64,000 nt of DNA from Temnothorax longispinosus (taxonomy: Eukaryota; Arthropoda; Insecta; Hymenoptera; Formicidae), in the NCBI RefSeq assembly GCF_030848805.1, contig NC_092364.1:1116001-1180000 (forward strand), written 5' to 3'. A program made the translations under genes and the position numbers. The notes under the pieces were generated by a model. That model saw only the letters and a list, made by a program, of their open reading frames with translations. It did no database searches and was not told where the DNA came from. Positions 62,201 through 64,000 of this stretch are shown piece by piece; position 1 is the first letter of the stretch; each line of letters begins with the position of its first letter.

Positions 62201-63041
62201 ATCTTTGATAATCCGTGATAAGTTACGATGTTTTTGCTTGACTTTTATTTAGATATTTAGTCGTCATTATTATATCCTTATCATAGGTTTGTTGAATTTC
62301 TTGAGAGTACTTTTACGATATCGTTCGCCGTGCAACTTCTGACGATTACAATTGCCTTGAGTATTACTTTAGTACAAGTGAGTTACTTACGAATAGGCAA
62401 ATACTAGAACTCTGTAACGTAAGGAACAACTAAAACAGGAATTTACCTTTCACGCGTTCAAGCTTTCGATACAGCTGCACAATTTAGCGGAAGCGTTTAG
62501 GTACTTCGTCTTCATTTTTGCTCAATTGTTTCACTTGTTTTGCTTAAGCTTCCAAGGACAAAAGCTGATAGATCACAGCCTCGAGACTTGCGACAAGATG
62601 TAAGAGAAAGAGACAATATTTAATTGAAAATGAATTATTTATCGATATATAAATTTGATCGGTATAGAGGATATCATTTCCATAGATATTTTTTACATAA
62701 GAATTTAATTATTTTCTACAATCAGTATTCTTATTTGACGTGCATATTTTATGCATTATTTTATAATGGCAATTTTATAGATATCGTGGCTTGTGGTATA
62801 CCATACCTGTAAAGGAGCAAAGACTACTCATGTTTGTGATGAGAAAAAGTATCGAAGCTAGTGTCTTGACCGCCGGCAAGATATACATATTTTCTCTAGA
62901 AAATTTTACAACGGTAAAACGCTTAACATGATACACGTTTCAAAAATACGCAAACCAAATGTAAAAGCTTTAACTGTTCTTCAGGTCGTGCAAAGCTCGA
63001 TGTCATACTTTACGTTATTATCGACCTTTGACGTGTCGTGA
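59295..63041 (+). CDS. Odorant receptor OR-E (7tm_6, 9-exon type), intact, 393 aa
   Basis: Same clade as OR-A and OR-D. Exons: 59295-59438, 59601-59717, 59853-59970, 60554-60815, 62019-62141, 62287-62377, 62463-62599, 62781-62913, 62985-63041, all GT-AG, 393 codons plus stop. Features: MLIGQWPYQKPKERM, ENAQCIYEILPIYML, KDLTDRLFVDWDML, TALVPRILDVVFPLNTSRP, PYPAYYFVDENEYFYYIF, LSFQGQKLIDHSLE, TAGKIYIFSLENFTT and SSMSYFTLLSTFDVS. Intron 4 is 1203 bp against 189 bp in OR-D, because of a 1-kb TTAA-flanked insertion. Intron 3 holds a fold-back element. Reading frame and splice signals are unaffected. Ligand unknown. Confidence 0.91.
60149..60387. mobile_element. Fold-back MITE in OR-E intron 3, about 239 bp
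   Basis: The ends are inverted copies: TATTAAGGTAAAT at 60149 and its complement ending at 60387. Inner matching blocks are AATGCC...GACAC, ATGTCTGRACA, TTATCATTTT, GCGAATTAAAAT and AATCAAAGATAAAAAT, so the two arms of roughly 100 bp cover nearly the whole element. TA at both borders would fit a Tc1/mariner-type target duplication. It has no coding capacity. Confidence 0.7.
60950..61950. mobile_element. 1001-bp TTAA-flanked non-autonomous element in OR-E intron 4 (piggyBac-like)
   Basis: Flanked by TTAA at 60946-60949 and 61951-61954. The ends are imperfect inverted repeats, CCCTTTTGGTAACGAG at the left and CCCTTTCGGTATGGAG on the other strand at the right. OR-D has a single TTAA at the equivalent point (GAAATTAATTCTCAAAAC), so it preserves the empty site. 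No transposase frame is seen inside; the longest open frames are about 70 codons. It contains a second, nested inverted repeat (about 61374-61608) and a 16-bp palindrome GCCCCACCGGTGGGGC near 61715. Confidence 0.75.
61374..61608. mobile_element. Inverted-repeat element nested in the OR-E intron-4 insertion
   Basis: Arms of about 48 bp at 61392-61438 and 61552-61600 pair well: TTTTCGATTTGTTG, CTCGACCCGACTCG and GAAAGTTC against their complements. A weaker outer match (TGAAACTTA) extends the pairing. The centre of about 110 bp is AT-rich and non-coding. It is either a separate MITE or an internal fold-back part of the larger element. Confidence 0.6.
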
Positions 63042-64000
63042 TCGATATCCGATGAGATTATAACAGAAGAGTAAAATAGTAAATTTTCCTTGAAGCATTC
63101 TACACGAATATAATGTTACAAATAATATATATGGAATAAAATAATGTTTATATTTGCTTTTTTATATCTTTATTGATATTGCTAAGCACTTAAAAACTTT
63201 CCCTTCCAATCTTCCTTGGAGGCCTGAAATACTCACGATACACTTTTCTCTACTGATAGAAAGTACTCATTTCGTCACCCTATTTTATTTCAATCGATAC
63301 GTGCTCTCCGCAGGGAACTTGAAAAATGCGCCACTTTTCAATGGAGCTGCACTACTGTCAAAGAAACAAATATCACCAGTGTCTATAGAATCCATTAGTC
63401 GGTCATCGATCCACACGCACAAGTTATTTTGCAAGAGTTGCCTATGTCTATATTACACCTTCCACGAAGATACTTTTTGATTCGTGTCTCGTATCACAAG
63501 ATGAACAGTGAGTTCAAAATTAAAACAGGAAGTACGAACTAAGATGTCTTTGCGGTGCCGAAGACGCGACACTACTACCAAGTGTTATGGAAGCCTGGAG
63601 TCATCATTATGACTTCGTCTATAGTACCATCTATAGTACCATCGCTCACCGATATATGGCTACGTCAAAAACTGGGAATGAAGATGTTCTGCGTGGCCCT
63701 GTCAAGTAAAATCGCCCCACAGGTAATTACACATATTGTCCGAGAGACAACTGTTCAGTGAAATTGAATGTGATTACAAATGTCTGAAAATGTCCATTGT
63801 ATTTTCTAGCATATTCGATATCCTCGTGCTTCAAACTGTACTTCTCAAAGGGTCAGCTGTCCACTCGCACCTACTATTAATATGTTATATTTACACAAGA
63901 CATATACTTTAGCATAAGTGCCCGTCAGTTACGAAAACCCGCGTGATCGTTATGAAATCGTGCGCTCCGACTAAGGGAGGACAGCGCGCGTGCCACGGTG
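63042..64000. other. 3' flank of OR-E and upstream flank of a probable next receptor
   Basis: From about 63190 this copies the OR-D/OR-E spacer (58380 onward). The window stops at GCGCGCGTGCCACGGTG, which in the other copy lies about 125 bp before the OR-E start codon. No intact coding exon lies in this part. Confidence 0.7.
63587..63722 (+). pseudogene. OR exon-1 relic, frameshifted, copy 2
   Basis: Same relic as 58789-58912: it starts ATGGAAGCC, shares the same frame break before the WPCQK-like part (here IWLRQKLGMKMFC) and ends at a CAG|GTAATT site. It is 12 bp longer because the word ATAGTACCATCT is tandemly repeated. The shared frameshift shows that the exon was already dead before the spacer was duplicated. 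Confidence 0.6.

Noticed and set aside
1..64000. tRNA, rRNA, CRISPR arrays, viral or autonomous transposon genes
   Set aside because: I read for them and saw none. The mobile elements found are all short and non-coding. A tRNA or microRNA scan could still find something that I cannot see by eye.

Overview
The window is nuclear DNA of an insect, most likely an ant or other hymenopteran. Genes are intron-rich with GT-AG introns, codon use is AT-leaning, CpG-rich islands alternate with AT-rich introns, and there is a tandem array of odorant receptors whose coding sequence is split into exactly nine exons. That structure fits the '9-exon' OR subfamily expanded in ants. Species cannot be read from the sequence.

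Left part, minus strand (1.4-20.4 kb): a complete six-exon excitatory amino acid transporter of the SLC1 family (498 residues), then about 14 kb without recognisable coding sequence (CpG-rich stretches, CT/GA microsatellites, a fold-back element), then a compact four-exon Atg10, the E2-like enzyme of the ATG12-ATG5 autophagy conjugation pathway (201 residues, catalytic Cys at about 160). Middle, plus strand (24.3-39.4 kb): Ssdp, the LisH-domain partner of Chip/LDB. I assemble it from 14 phase-compatible exons (451 residues), including a 30-nt cassette exon and a terminal exon about 6.4 kb downstream of the previous one. Atg10 and Ssdp are divergently arranged around a CpG-rich interval of about 4 kb.

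Right part, plus strand (43-64 kb): a tandem OR array, called here OR-A to OR-E. A, D and E are intact members of one clade (395, 393 and 393 residues). B is an intact member of a second clade (389 residues). C is a near-identical duplicate of B with a nonsense codon in exon 1 and a lost exon-1 splice donor. Flanks carry duplicated leaders, a fossil 3' flank of a lost gene, and two copies of a frameshifted exon-1 relic. The window ends inside the upstream flank of what is probably a sixth receptor. The OR introns have collected several non-autonomous inverted-repeat elements; some can be dated relative to the gene duplications, and one 87-bp element sits inside an older TTAA-flanked one.

No RNA genes, CRISPR arrays or prokaryotic features were found. 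I found no undescribed enzymatic system. The most informative novelty is the recent evolutionary history of the receptor array. Exon borders were placed by eye from reading frame, family similarity and GT/AG signals, so no transcript evidence supports them.
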